DNA of 64,000 nucleotides from Halorubrum rubrum (GCF_024494685.1 NZ_JANHDM010000003.1:1-64000), one strand, 5' to 3'; positions 16,789-25,488 are shown, counted from the stretch's first letter. Numbers and translations: made by a program. The notes: a model not told the origin generated them from the letters alone.

Positions 16789-17826
16789 CTACCCGGCGTC
16801 CCGCAGGTGCTCGCAGTCGCCGGCGTGGATCCGCCTCCGGCCGTCGTCGGTCTCGACGACGAGCGCGCCGGGCGGCTCGACGTCGACCGCCCTCCCGACG
16901 ACGGTCCCGCCTGGCGTCTCGACGCGGACCCGCCGCCCGAGCGTGCTCGTCCGCTCGCGCCACGAGGGAAGGATCGCGTCTGGGTCGGCGGTCAGGTCGG
17001 CGTACCGTTCGAGGAGCCGGGCGAGGAACCGACGGCGGTCGACGTCCCCGCCGCGCTCGGCCCGCAGCGAGGTCGCGCCGGCCGGCAGCGTCTCCGGGTC
17101 GAGGTTCGCGTTGACCCCGATCCCGACGACGAGCCAGGAGACGCGGTCCGCCTCGCCCTCCATCTCGGTGAGGATCCCGGCGAGCTTGCGGCCGCCGCGG
17201 TCGACGGGGTCGGCGCGGCCCTCGTCGTTCCCGCCGTCCCTCCCGTTCCCGCCGTCCCTCCCGTTCCCGCCGTCCCTCCCATTCCCGCCGTCCCCCCCGT
17301 CCGAGTCACCCACCAGCACGTCGTTCGGCCACTTGATCGTCGCGTCCACGCCGACCTCGCGGCAGGCGTCGGCGACCGCCACCGCCCCCGCGAGCGTGAA
17401 GAGCGGCGCGCGGGCCGGGGACACGGCGGGACGGGTCAGAACCGAGACCCAGACGCCGCCGCTCGGCGCGACCCACTCGCGCTCCAGCCGCCCGCGCCCG
17501 CCGGTCTGCGCGTCCGCGACGACGGCGACGTCGGCGCCTCTCTCGGCCGCCAGCGCCCGCGCCCGGTCGTTCGTCGAGGGGAGGTCCTCGTGGTACTCGA
17601 CGGCGTACGGGGCGTCGAGCCCGAACTCGATGCCCGCCGCACAGTACGCGGGGTCCGCCGGCGCGACGTAGCCGTCGTCGCCGGACTCGACCGCGAACCC
17701 CTCCTCGCGGAGCGCCTCGACCGCCTTCCAGACGGCCGCGCGGGAGACGCCGAGTTCGTCCGCGAGCGACGGCCCCGACACCGGTCCCGACTCGAGCGCG
17801 GAGAGGAGCGCGCGACGCGTGTCCAT
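16789..17826 (-). CDS. birA: Biotin-protein ligase with N-terminal HTH
   Basis: A 345-residue bifunctional BirA. The N-terminal winged helix (residues 1-60: LLSALESGPVSGPSLADEL, VSRAAVWKAVEALREEGFAV) is followed by the ligase core with PSTNDRARALAAERGADVAV, ADAQTGGRGRLEREW and IKWPNDVLVG. The C-terminal SH3-like domain ends IHAGDCEHLRDAG. Between KWPNDV and GRKLAGILTE there is an extra Gly/Asn/Asp linker made by a tandem 18-base repeat, in a surface loop by family structure. The ATG at 17826 is set by the HTH; the frame runs open to 17979 through repetitive DNA. It activates biotin for acyl-CoA carboxylases and may self-repress. Confidence 0.9.
   Translation of the reverse strand: MDTRRALLSALESGPVSGPSLADELGVSRAAVWKAVEALREEGFAVESGDDGYVAPADPAYCAAGIEFGLDAPYAVEYHEDLPSTNDRARALAAERGADVAVVADAQTGGRGRLEREWVAPSGGVWVSVLTRPAVSPARAPLFTLAGAVAVADACREVGVDATIKWPNDVLVGDSDGGDGGNGRDGGNGRDGGNGRDGGNDEGRADPVDRGGRKLAGILTEMEGEADRVSWLVVGIGVNANLDPETLPAGATSLRAERGGDVDRRRFLARLLERYADLTADPDAILPSWRERTSTLGRRVRVETPGGTVVGRAVDVEPPGALVVETDDGRRRIHAGDCEHLRDAG
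17228..17297 (+). repeat. Tandem 18-base repeat inside birA
   Basis: About 3.7 near-perfect copies of TTCCCGCCGTCCCTCCCG (plus strand) encode the GGNGRD linker of the ligase. Confidence 0.8.
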
Positions 17827-17869
17827 GTCGTCCGAATGCGGTCGGCTCCGGAAAGCCGTTCCGAGTCGC

Positions 17870-17933
17870 TGTCGGGTCGTCGTCGAATCGCCGCCGAGCC
17901 ATTGTCGGGTCGTCGTCGAATCGCCGCCGAGCC
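17870..17933 (+). repeat. 31-base direct repeat between birA and cobB
   Basis: Two identical 31-base copies (17870-17900 and 17903-17933, period 33) lie in the divergent birA/cobB promoter interval. It may be slippage or paired operator sites. Confidence 0.7.
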
Positions 17934-17977
17934 GACCGGACGAACGGCTTTTCTCCGGGGGGCCGCTACCGGGTCGC

Positions 17978-19462
17978 ATGTACGGACTCGTCCTCGGCGG
18001 AACCGCCTCGGGGGTCGGGAAGACGGTCGCGGCGCTCGCCGCCTCCCGCGCGCTCTCCGACGCCGGCTACGACCCGGTCCCGGCGAAGGCGGGCCCGGAT
18101 TACATCGACCCGAGCCACCACGCCGCCGCGCTCGGCCGCCCCTCCCGGACGCTCGACACGTGGATGCAGGGCGTCGAGGGCGTCCGGCGGAACCTCCATC
18201 GGGCGGAAGGTAACGGTCGGAACGGGTCCGAGATAGCCCCCGGAACCGGCGGCAGCGCCGACGCCGACGCGGACTCCGACGCCGTCGCCGTCGTCGAGGG
18301 GATGATGGGACTGTACGACGGCTCCGCGACGTCGACGGCGGCGACCGCGGCGGCGCTCGACGTCCCGGTCGTCCTCGTCGTCGACGCGGGCGCGGGGATG
18401 CAAAGCGTCGGCGCGACCGCCCTCGGGTTCCGCGAGTACGCGGCCCACGCCGATCTGCCGGCCCACGTGCGGGAGCACGTCAACGACCCGCGCGTCGACG
18501 TGGTCGGGGTGATCGCCCAGAAGGCACACACGGGGCGTCACGCCGACGGGATCCGCGAGGCGCTTCCCGACGGGATCGCCTGGCTGGGCCACGTCCCGCC
18601 GGCGGACGATCTGGAGATACCCGACCGCCACCTCGGACTGGAGATGGGCGACGAGGCACCGATCCCCGAGGCCGCGCTCGCAGAGGCGGCGGAGACGATC
18701 GACGGCGAGGCGGTGGCGCGGGTCGCCGAGGCGGTCGCACTCCCGACACCGAGGAGCGGAGCCGCTCGACCGGACCACGGAAGCGGCGGGCTCGACGGCG
18801 ACGACCGCCCGACCGTCGCGGTCGCCGCGGACGACGCGTTTCGCTTCGTCTATCCCGCCACCCGCGAGCGGCTCCGCGAGCTGGCGACCGTCGAGCCGTT
18901 CGCGCCGGTCGCCGGCGACGACCTCCCCGACTGCGACGCGGTCTACCTCCCCGGCGGCTATCCCGAGAACCACGCCGCCGCGCTCTCGTCGTCGCCGGCG
19001 CTGTCGACGCTCGCCGATCGAGCCGCGGACGGGCTTCCGATCCTCGGCGAGTGCGGCGGGCTGATGGCGCTGTCGGCGTCGCTGACGACGACCGACGGCG
19101 AGACTCACGCGATGGTCGGCGTCCTCCCCGGCGGCGTCCGGATGCACGACCGGTACCGCGCGCTCGACCACGCCGAGCTCCGCGCGACCGGCGACGGCGT
19201 CACCGCGGCCGCGGGCGAGCGCCACCGCGGCCACGAGTTCCACTACTCGAGCCACGCTGTGGGGGAGGGCGGCGATGCGAGCGTCTCGCCCGACGCGGAC
19301 GCCCGGTTCGCCTTCGAGGTGGAGCGCGGCGAGGGGATCGACGGCGACCGGGACGGGCTCGTCGCCCATCGGACCGTCGGGACCTACGCGCACCGTCACC
19401 CCGCGAGCGGCGCGTTCGACCGGCTCGTGGCGGCGGCGGCGGAGTACGCGAGGGGACCGTAG
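17978..19462 (+). CDS. cobB: Cobyrinate a,c-diamide synthase
   Basis: A 494-residue ATP- and glutamine-dependent amidase that amidates cobyrinate side chains a and c in cobalamin synthesis. The dethiobiotin synthetase-like half has the P-loop LGGTASGVGKTVAALA, KAGPDYIDPSHHAAALG and VVEGMMGLYDG. The glutaminase half has LPGGYPENHAAAL, the nucleophile Cys in ILGECGGLMALS and a late GHEFHYSS. An acidic insertion (GTGGSADADADSD) precedes VAVVEGMMG. The ATG at 17978 precedes the P-loop directly. The gene for the downstream 2Fe-2S ferredoxin begins 3 bases after the stop. Confidence 0.93.
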   Translation: MYGLVLGGTASGVGKTVAALAASRALSDAGYDPVPAKAGPDYIDPSHHAAALGRPSRTLDTWMQGVEGVRRNLHRAEGNGRNGSEIAPGTGGSADADADSDAVAVVEGMMGLYDGSATSTAATAAALDVPVVLVVDAGAGMQSVGATALGFREYAAHADLPAHVREHVNDPRVDVVGVIAQKAHTGRHADGIREALPDGIAWLGHVPPADDLEIPDRHLGLEMGDEAPIPEAALAEAAETIDGEAVARVAEAVALPTPRSGAARPDHGSGGLDGDDRPTVAVAADDAFRFVYPATRERLRELATVEPFAPVAGDDLPDCDAVYLPGGYPENHAAALSSSPALSTLADRAADGLPILGECGGLMALSASLTTTDGETHAMVGVLPGGVRMHDRYRALDHAELRATGDGVTAAAGERHRGHEFHYSSHAVGEGGDASVSPDADARFAFEVERGEGIDGDRDGLVAHRTVGTYAHRHPASGAFDRLVAAAAEYARGP

Positions 19463-19465
19463 GCC

Positions 19466-19858
19466 ATGGCGCAGAGGAGCGGCGATCCGACCGGGACCGG
19501 CGATCCCGGCGACGACACGGTCCGGGTCGTCGTGATCGGCCCCGACGCCGACGCGGCGGACGAGCCCGATCGAACCGAACTCGCCGTCGAGCGGGGACGG
19601 ACGCTCCGCGACGTACTGCTCGAAGCGGACCGCTCGCCGTACGCGGCCGCCACGGAGCGACTCAACTGCGGCGGCCGCGGCCTCTGTGCGACCTGCGGCG
19701 TGCGGATCCGGGACGGACCCGCGCCGAGCCACTGGCACGACCGGCTCGCCGACCGGTTCGGCTACCCGCGGCTCTCCTGTCAGGTGGTCGTCGACCGACC
19801 GATGACCGTCGAACTCGTCGACAAGCGGATCTGGGGCGGTCGCGAGCGCTCCCCGTGA
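19466..19858 (+). CDS. 2Fe-2S ferredoxin
   Basis: A 130-residue plant-type ferredoxin domain. Cluster ligands are seen as C-x5-C-x2-C in NCGGRGLCATC, with the fourth cysteine in YPRLSCQVVVDR. The acidic N-terminus is typical for halophiles. Being tightly behind cobB suggests it donates electrons for cobalamin work such as cobalt reduction, but this is inference; the family serves many reductases. Confidence 0.88.
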   Translation: MAQRSGDPTGTGDPGDDTVRVVVIGPDADAADEPDRTELAVERGRTLRDVLLEADRSPYAAATERLNCGGRGLCATCGVRIRDGPAPSHWHDRLADRFGYPRLSCQVVVDRPMTVELVDKRIWGGRERSP

Positions 19859-20049
19859 CCGGGCTTCCGCCGAACGGGATCGTCGACCGATCCGACGCCG
19901 ACAACACCGCGTTTCCGGTGAATCCGACCGCCCGGCAGCGTCGCCGTTTCCGAGCGTGCGCTCGCTTCGATCGGGCGGCGCGCCCGCTCCGACCGGAGTT
20001 CGATCGCGTGGGCACAAGACACAAGGCGCCGCGGGCTGGATCTGCGGGT

Positions 20050-20652
20050 ATGCAACCCTCCAAGGAGCGGGACGCCGGAGAGACCGGGGACGCCCCCGAC
20101 GGCGACCCGCTCGAGGACCTCGACGACCTCCTCGACGACGACCTCGCCGGCGGGGGAGCCGGCGTCGAGGACGGCGCGGTCGACGCCGGCGAGGCGACCG
20201 CTCCCGGACCGCCGACCGCCGACGCGACCGCCGGTTCCGGGTCCGGCGACTCCGGCCGAGTCGGCCTCGACGGCCGGTGGTTCTCGCTCAAGGCCTTCGC
20301 GATCGCCGTCGTCGCCGTCGCCGTCGGCACCGTCCTCGTCGGAATGGTCCCGCTCGTCGGCGGGACGATCGGCGCCGTGGCCGGCGTGCTGCTCGGGACG
20401 TTCCTCGTCGGGGTGCTCTCCGCCTCGCCCAACTACGTCGAGACGGGTCTCGCCGGCTCGCTCGCGGGGGCCGGAACCGCCGTCTCGAGCGTTCTCGGCG
20501 TCGGATTCCTCCCGATCGGGATCGACTACCTCGGGCAGTGGGGGCTCCCGCTGCTCGCCGTCGGCGGCGGGGTAGGCCTCCTCTGCGGGCTCGTCGGTCA
20601 CTACTTCGGGCGCGACCTCCGGGCCGGCGTCACCGGCGAACTCCCGGAGTGA
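20050..20652 (+). CDS. Small polytopic membrane protein, unknown
   Basis: A 200-residue protein. The first 75 residues are acidic and Gly/Ala/Asp-rich (cytoplasmic, disordered). The rest holds about four hydrophobic segments (FAIAVVAVAVGTVLVGMVPL, IGAVAGVLLGTFLVGVLSA, a glycine-rich VSSVLGVGFLPIGI and LLAVGGGVGLLCGLVGHYFG). No family is recognised; haloarchaeal DUF456-like glycine-rich membrane proteins are similar in look. The start at 20050 is the first ATG of the haloarchaeal-type acidic region. Confidence 0.72.
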   Translation: MQPSKERDAGETGDAPDGDPLEDLDDLLDDDLAGGGAGVEDGAVDAGEATAPGPPTADATAGSGSGDSGRVGLDGRWFSLKAFAIAVVAVAVGTVLVGMVPLVGGTIGAVAGVLLGTFLVGVLSASPNYVETGLAGSLAGAGTAVSSVLGVGFLPIGIDYLGQWGLPLLAVGGGVGLLCGLVGHYFGRDLRAGVTGELPE

Positions 20653-20730
20653 GACGAATCGACTCCCTCGATCCCGCCCCCGGCAAAGCGAAGGGGAGGC
20701 CCGGAGCCGGACGAGACGCGGATCGCTCGG

Positions 20731-21645
20731 TTACTGGAGGTCGAACTCGAAGACCAGTGCCGAACACTCCTCGCAGGCCAACACCGGCAGGTTCGGGTCG
20801 CGTCGGACGCCTCCGGGGCCGCCACAGCAGTCCCGTCTGACCGTCTCGGAGACGTCGCCGCCGCAGACCGGACAGGTCCGGACGAAGGTCCGGAGCGGTC
20901 GTGCGGCGGCCGCGCGGATTTCGGGGGGAACGTCGAACCCGGCGAGCGTCTCCGCCGCCGCGGCCTCGGCGATCGCCACCGGCCGGGAGAGCCAGACGGG
21001 GCGGTCGCCCCCGATCCGGATCCGTTCGCCGTGTACCTCTCCCTCGAGGTCGTCGCCGGCGGCCGCGGCGGCCCGGTCGGCCAACTCGGCGTCGTCGAGC
21101 GCTCGAAGCGCGGCCATGCGCTCTTCGAACGCCTCGCGATAGTCGTCCGCGAGCCGGAGTTCCTCGCCCGCCACGACGAGGACGCCGGCCTCCGAAAGCG
21201 CCGCGAGCAGCGCCTCGGGGTCGGCGGTGCCGTCGGAGCCGGCGGCGAGGTGATCGGAGCCGGCGTCGGCGGCGGCGTCGGAGTCCTCCTCGGCCGGGAC
21301 GCCGGACCCGTCGGCCGCGGGTTCGCCGGCACCGTCGGCGGCCGGTTCGCGACCGACGCCGTCCGCGATCGAGCCGCTCTCGACCCGATCGCGTTTCCCC
21401 GGGCCGACGTCGAACGGGAGCGGCTCGACGAGACGCGGCGCGAACCGCGGCGTTCCGGGCACGACGTATCCCCGGAGGTAGACGAGCACGCCGCCGCCGA
21501 GCAGGACGAGCGGGGCGATCGGGGCGAACGCTATCCCCGCGAGCGCCGAGACGGCGACGACGGCCGCGAGGTTCACCGCGGTACACGGCCAACAGCGATT
21601 CTCGCCGGTGTGTTCGGGTCGGCGGAGCGTGTCGAATGCTGTCAC
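20731..21645 (-). CDS. Membrane protein with C-terminal zinc ribbon, unknown
   Basis: A 304-residue protein. The N-terminus has a CxxC (ENRCWPCTAVN, Cys18 and Cys21) just before two membrane helices (LAAVVAVSALAGIAFAPIAP, LVLLGGGVLVYLRGYVV). A soluble middle region includes a helical segment (LRLADDYREAFEERMAALRA). The C-terminus has paired cysteines for metal (TCPVCGGDVSE, CCGGPGG, VLACEECSALVFEF). A membrane-tethered metal-binding or regulatory role is plausible. It ends opposite the preceding plus-strand gene. Confidence 0.75.
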   Translation of the reverse strand: MTAFDTLRRPEHTGENRCWPCTAVNLAAVVAVSALAGIAFAPIAPLVLLGGGVLVYLRGYVVPGTPRFAPRLVEPLPFDVGPGKRDRVESGSIADGVGREPAADGAGEPAADGSGVPAEEDSDAAADAGSDHLAAGSDGTADPEALLAALSEAGVLVVAGEELRLADDYREAFEERMAALRALDDAELADRAAAAAGDDLEGEVHGERIRIGGDRPVWLSRPVAIAEAAAAETLAGFDVPPEIRAAAARPLRTFVRTCPVCGGDVSETVRRDCCGGPGGVRRDPNLPVLACEECSALVFEFDLQ

Positions 21646-21714
21646 GTCGGCCCGTGGGCGCTCCGGCCCTAAGGGCGTTCCGGGGAAGGCGGCGTCCCCG
21701 TCCGAACCGCGGCG

Positions 21715-22686
21715 TTACGACCGGAACTCACGGTGTGTCGCGACGTAGGCGGCGATCTCGCGGCGTTCCAGCGCGGCGAAGCCGGCGAGGATGGCGACGA
21801 ACCCGAGGATCGCCTCTCCGCCGATCAGGTGGCCGAGCACGACCCAGCTCCCGACGGCGGCGACGACGGGCTCGACGTAGCTCACGAGGTGGAGCTGCGT
21901 CGGGCCGACGGCGTCCAGAAGCGCGAAGTAGAGGAGGAACCCGACGATCCCCGAGAGGACGGTGAGGTACGCCAACGAGACGATCGACGTGGCGTTCCAC
22001 GCGATCCCCGCCGGTGACTCGCCGGTCACCGCCGCCCCGCCGAAGAGCAGTCCCGCGCCGACCACCATCGCCCACCCCTGGAGGGCGGCGATCGGAAGAT
22101 CGGTTCGAAGCGGACGCAGGAGGACGGCTCCGATCGAGAAGGAGACCGCGGCGAGAAACACCAGCGCGACGCCCAGAAGCTCCGGCGAGACGAACCCGAG
22201 CGGGCCCGCTCCGCGCCCGGCCGCGAGCCCCGCGCCCCCCGGATCGGCGATCACGGCGACGCCGACCACGCCGAGGGCGAACCCGGCGATCTCGAGGGGA
22301 CCGAGCCGCTCGCTCGGCAACAGGAGCGCGGCGAACGCGGCGGTCAACACCGGCGAGAGGCTGACGACCACGGCCGCGATCGCACCCGAGACGTGAAGCT
22401 CGCCGACGTACAGGAGTCCGTGGTACGCCGCGATCACGAAGCCGCCGGCGACCCCGACCCCGAGCCACTCCTCGCGCCCGCGAGGGATCCAGCGGTCGGA
22501 GACGACGGTTGCGTACGCCAGCACGGCGGCTCCGGCGAGCGCGTACCGAACCCCGGCGAAGAGCAGCGGCGGGAAGTACGCCAGCCCGGCCTCGATCGCG
22601 ACGAACGAGCTTCCCCACAGTACCGCGAGCAACAGGAACGCGCCGACCGCGGCGGTGGGAGACGAACGGAGAGATCCCGAGTACAT
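21715..22686 (-). CDS. DMT-superfamily (EamA) transporter
   Basis: A 323-residue integral membrane protein with about ten hydrophobic segments arranged as two EamA repeats. Typical pieces are LWGSSFVAIEAGLAYFPPLL, LHVSGAIAAVVVSLSPVLTA and LDAVGPTQLHLVSYVEPVVA. Such proteins export amino acids, drugs or metabolites; the substrate cannot be told. It is divergent from an Lrp regulator across an AT-rich promoter region, a common exporter/regulator layout. Confidence 0.88.
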   Translation of the reverse strand: MYSGSLRSSPTAAVGAFLLLAVLWGSSFVAIEAGLAYFPPLLFAGVRYALAGAAVLAYATVVSDRWIPRGREEWLGVGVAGGFVIAAYHGLLYVGELHVSGAIAAVVVSLSPVLTAAFAALLLPSERLGPLEIAGFALGVVGVAVIADPGGAGLAAGRGAGPLGFVSPELLGVALVFLAAVSFSIGAVLLRPLRTDLPIAALQGWAMVVGAGLLFGGAAVTGESPAGIAWNATSIVSLAYLTVLSGIVGFLLYFALLDAVGPTQLHLVSYVEPVVAAVGSWVVLGHLIGGEAILGFVAILAGFAALERREIAAYVATHREFRS

Positions 22687-22712
22687 TGGATACCGTATCG
22701 ACGTTTTCCCAT

Positions 22713-22722
22713 CTATTTAAAT
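22713..22722 (-). promoter_or_regulatory. TATA box for the DMT transporter gene
   Basis: CTATTTAAAT (plus-strand reading; ATTTAAATAG on the coding strand) lies 27-36 bases upstream of the start at 22686. Confidence 0.6.
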
Positions 22723-22835
22723 TAATCTCTCATAAATCTCAGAATCTTTGATTATTTGATACACATATGATTCTAATCCGGTATCCATTCGAATTAGATA
22801 GTGGATGTTGGATTTGACTCCGAGTATATCGGTCG

Positions 22836-22844
22836 AAATATATA
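22836..22844 (+). promoter_or_regulatory. TATA box for the Lrp regulator gene
   Basis: AAATATATA lies 26-34 bases before the ATG at 22870. The 22687-22869 interval is markedly AT-rich and likely holds binding sites for the regulator itself. Confidence 0.6.
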
Positions 22845-22869
22845 CGGATTCCTAAGATGAACTCGGGCC

Positions 22870-23352
22870 ATGGACGAGCGCGACGTGCGACTGTTGAAGG
22901 CGATCGCGGACCTCGGAACCGGTAGCCCCGAGGCGCTTCACGAGACGACCGACATTCCGGTGTCGACCATCCACTACCGGTTGAACAACCTCCGAGAGGC
23001 AGGCGTGATCGAAAACGACCTCTACGACTTCGATCACGAGGCGCTCGGGCTCGGCGTCACCGTCATCGTGGAGGTGCTCGCCCGCTACGAGGACTCCCAC
23101 GAGGAGTTCGGGCAACGTCTCCTCGATATCGAGGGCGTCACGGAGGCATTCTTCACGATGGGCGAGACGGACTTCGTCGTCATCGCGCGGCTCTCCTCGT
23201 CGGACAGCGTCGAGCGGCTCATCAGCGAGTTCGAGGCGATAGAGGGCGTCGAACGCACTAACTCGACGTTCACGATCTCGACCCTGCGCGACGAGTCGCG
23301 CGCGCCGGCGACCTACGAACTCGACACGCTGATCGACGAGCTGACCGAGTGA
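22870..23352 (+). CDS. Lrp/AsnC-family transcriptional regulator
   Basis: A 160-residue DNA-binding protein. The N-terminal helix-turn-helix is recognisable as RLLKAIADLGTGSPEALHET and VSTIHYRLNNLREAGVI. The C-terminal RAM/effector domain has LGVTVIVEVLARYEDSHEEF, EAFFTMGETDFVVIARL and VERTNSTFTISTLRD. It should form oligomers and sense an amino acid. Divergent placement suggests control of the adjacent DMT transporter and of itself. Confidence 0.92.
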   Translation: MDERDVRLLKAIADLGTGSPEALHETTDIPVSTIHYRLNNLREAGVIENDLYDFDHEALGLGVTVIVEVLARYEDSHEEFGQRLLDIEGVTEAFFTMGETDFVVIARLSSSDSVERLISEFEAIEGVERTNSTFTISTLRDESRAPATYELDTLIDELTE

Positions 23353-23371
23353 CCGCCACGGCGATCGCCGG

Positions 23372-24250
23372 TCAGCGCTCGGTCAGTAACCCGTCGACGG
23401 TTCCCTCGATCCGCTCCGCTTCGCGGAACTGGTCGGGCGCGATCCCGCTGAGTTCGGAGAGCCGTTCTTCCAGCTCGGTCAGCTCGCCGACCGCCTCGTC
23501 GACGGTGGCGACCACCTCCTCCGTGCTCGCCGCGTGGTCGTCGGTCGCGCGGGCGACCTCGTCAACTCCCCTGGCCGTCTCCTCCACCGCCTCACGGATC
23601 TCCCGGAGTGAGTCGACGGTCCCGCCGACCGCCTCGGTCGCCGCGTCGAGGTCGTCCGTCGTCTCCTCGAGTTCGCTTGCGGTCCGTCGGGTGGTCGAGA
23701 CCACGTCGCCGACTGGTCCGACGCCTCGTTCGCGACCCGTTCCATCCGTTCCCGTTGCGTCTCGGAGAACGACTCCGTCGCCTCCGTGAACGCGACCACT
23801 CGATCGATCGTGTCCGAGAGGTCGATCAGTTGCGTCCTGACGGTTCCGCTGACCTCCCGCTGGAGCGACTCGAGTTCGCGCTGGCGATCGACGTGTTCGG
23901 AGACGGCGGAGGCGATCTCGAACGGCCCGGCGACGGTCCCGTCGGGCCCGCGGAGCGGGACGCCGTAGTTCTGGAACGTGGCGTCCGTCGTCGGGCCCTC
24001 CCGGATCTCGACCTCCTCAATGGCGATCGCCTCCCATGCGATCGTCTCGGCCAGTGTCTCGTCTTCGTTTTCGGTCCCGATCACGTCGTAGGCGTGCTCG
24101 CCTATCGCCTCCGACCCGTCGATGGTGAGTGGGCGGCCAGCGTCCGATTCCAGTGGGTGAGCTCCCCGTCGGCCTCCGTCACCAGTACGGCCTCCGGAAA
24201 TTCGCCCACCAGTTGGTCGAACATCGATCGCCAGAAGTCGCGCTCGTGAG
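23372..24250 (-). pseudogene. Decayed PAS-domain chemoreceptor-like sensor
   Basis: Three minus-strand frames carry successive parts of one protein: MFDQLVGEFPEAVLVTEADG with ELTHWNRTLA (about 24223-24140), then a PAS core (TIDGSEAIGEHAYDVIGTE, FQNYGVPLRGPDGTVAGPFE, about 24135-23715), then a helical methyl-accepting-type signalling stretch (STTRRTASELEETTDDLDAA to the stop at 23372). Frame breaks lie near 24140 and near 23710; each could be repaired by one or two bases. No transmembrane segment is visible. The 5' end stops close to tRNA-Arg(CCT). Confidence 0.7.
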
Positions 24251-24267
24251 TGAGCGAAGCGAGCGAA

Positions 24268-24340
24268 CGGGCACGGCGGGATTCGAACCCGCGATCGAGG
24301 GGTTAGGAACCCCTCGCCCTATCCGCTAGGCCACGCGCCC
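24268..24340 (-). tRNA. tRNA-Arg(CCT)
   Basis: A 73-base cloverleaf on the minus strand. The acceptor GGGCGCG pairs with CGTGCCC (one G-U), with discriminator G at 24268. The anticodon stem AGGGG/CCCCT encloses the loop TTCCTAA, giving CCT (codon AGG). The T arm is GCGGG/TTCGAAT/CCCGC. No intron is seen. Confidence 0.95.
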
Positions 24341-24406
24341 GAGATGAAGAAGCGGGACGATCGAACGGGGACCGCGGAGAGAGACGTCCGCTACGCGTTC
24401 TGCCGG

Positions 24407-24721
24407 TTACGCGCTCGATTCTTTCTCGGTTTCGGTCTCGGTCTCGAGATCGTCGTCGGTCGGGGTCTCCGTCGTCGTCTCGGTCGGAGTCTCCGTCGTC
24501 GTCTCGGCCGACGCGTCCGTGTCCAGGTCGCCCTCCTGCATCTTCTGTAGCTCCTCTTCGACCTCCTCGCGGCCCTTCTTGAACTCGCCCATCGCCTGTC
24601 CGGTCGACCGGGCGAGCTTCGGGATCTTGTTCGCGCCGAACAGCAGGACCAACACGAGCAGGATTATGAGGAGCTCCGGACCCGCCGGAATGCCGCCGAT
24701 CAGTGGAATCGCGCTTGTCAT
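24407..24721 (-). CDS. tatA: Sec-independent translocase protein TatA
   Basis: A 104-residue Tat pore component for export of folded RR-signal proteins, the main secretion route in haloarchaea. A short N-terminal membrane helix (GPELLIILLVLVLLFGANKI) is followed by the amphipathic helix (IPKLARSTGQAMGEFKKGRE). A Thr/Glu/Pro-rich acidic tail ends ETETETEKESSA. The canonical FG hinge is present. It is the last clear host gene before the provirus. Confidence 0.93.
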   Translation of the reverse strand: MTSAIPLIGGIPAGPELLIILLVLVLLFGANKIPKLARSTGQAMGEFKKGREEVEEELQKMQEGDLDTDASAETTTETPTETTTETPTDDDLETETETEKESSA

Positions 24722-24747
24722 CTCTACCCGGTCGTAACCCTGTAGCG

Positions 24748-24753
24748 ATTATA
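24748..24753 (-). promoter_or_regulatory. TATA box for tatA
   Basis: TATAAT on the coding strand lies 27-32 bases upstream of the tatA ATG at 24721. Confidence 0.55.
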
Positions 24754-24884
24754 GTCTTTTTGGACGCGCAGGGTTCTCGGAAAGGGCTCAGAAGGACGCT
24801 CAAGAAGACACGAAACCCGATCTAGACCCTTCTTTCGAGCCGACGACTGTAGGGTTTGCGGCTGGAATGGAGGTGTCCGCGTAG

Positions 24885-25022
24885 ATGGCGGTCGCATCCG
24901 GGCCGTTCTGCGGCGCACTCGGCTGTCGCGACGAGGCCGACCACGTCATCCGCGACGGCAACGGCGAGTACTTCGTCTGCGACGAGCACGCCGACGCCGG
25001 CGAGGTGGTCGGCGATGTCTGA
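24885..25022 (+). CDS. Small cysteine-pair protein (provirus)
   Basis: A 45-residue ORF starting MAVASGPFCGALGCRDEADH and containing a later YFVCDEHADAG. Three cysteines and two or three histidines fit one zinc site. Its TGA overlaps the ATG of the next gene by eight bases (ATGTCTGA), the style of the whole early viral operon. It is the first recognisable viral-type gene from the left, so the provirus left end lies between tatA (24721) and here. Function unknown. Confidence 0.55.
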   Translation: MAVASGPFCGALGCRDEADHVIRDGNGEYFVCDEHADAGEVVGDV

Positions 25023-25488
25023 GGACGACGTCTCCGCCCGTGACGCCCTCGCCATCGCCCAGCGAGCACTCGCGAAGGCCAACGGCCTCGAGGACGATCT
25101 CGACGAAGCGCACACCGAGCTCGAAGAGCTCCAAGAGAACATCACGTCGCTCGAGCTCCGCCTCTCCGAGCACGACGACGAGCGCGACTACGCGGACCTC
25201 ACCCGTGACGACAAGGTCGGGATGGTCCGCGAACACGCCTTCGAGAAGGCGACGCGTGGCTCCGGTGTCGCCGCGCTCGACTACGACGACATCATGTGGG
25301 AGGTCTTCGACGGCGAGCCCTCGGCCGACCACTGCTACACGCTGATGAAACTCGCCGCGAACATCCGCGGCTTCGAGGTGAAGACGCCGCCGAGCGGCAA
25401 CCGGAGTCTCACCGTCACCGCTCGCGAGGCGAAGCGCGGGGCTGCGTTTTCGTCCGCGAATAAAACCAACTCGGAGGAGGTGCGCTAG
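25015..25488 (+). CDS. Provirus hypothetical protein with coiled coil
   Basis: A 157-residue acidic protein from the ATG at 25015. Residues 10-60 form a predicted coiled coil (LAKANGLEDDLDEAHTELEE, LQENITSLELRLSEHDDE). The rest looks like a winged-helix or PadR-like fold (DKVGMVREHAFEKATRGSG, YTLMKLAANIRGFEVKTPP, GNRSLTVTAREAKRG). The coiled coil/DNA-binding layout and position just before the MCM gene suggest a replication or regulatory partner. Its 3' end contains one arm of a 19-base inverted repeat. Confidence 0.65.
   Translation: MSEDDVSARDALAIAQRALAKANGLEDDLDEAHTELEELQENITSLELRLSEHDDERDYADLTRDDKVGMVREHAFEKATRGSGVAALDYDDIMWEVFDGEPSADHCYTLMKLAANIRGFEVKTPPSGNRSLTVTAREAKRGAAFSSANKTNSEEVR
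25446..25464 (+). repeat. Left arm of a 19-base perfect inverted repeat
   Basis: GTTTTCGTCCGCGAATAAA is the exact reverse complement of 25646-25664. This arm sits inside the last codons of the preceding gene. Confidence 0.95.

Noticed and set aside
24268-24340. tRNA-Arg(CCT) as the provirus attachment site
   Set aside because: Its 3' end faces away from the provirus, tatA lies between, and no copy of its 3' half was found to the right in this window.
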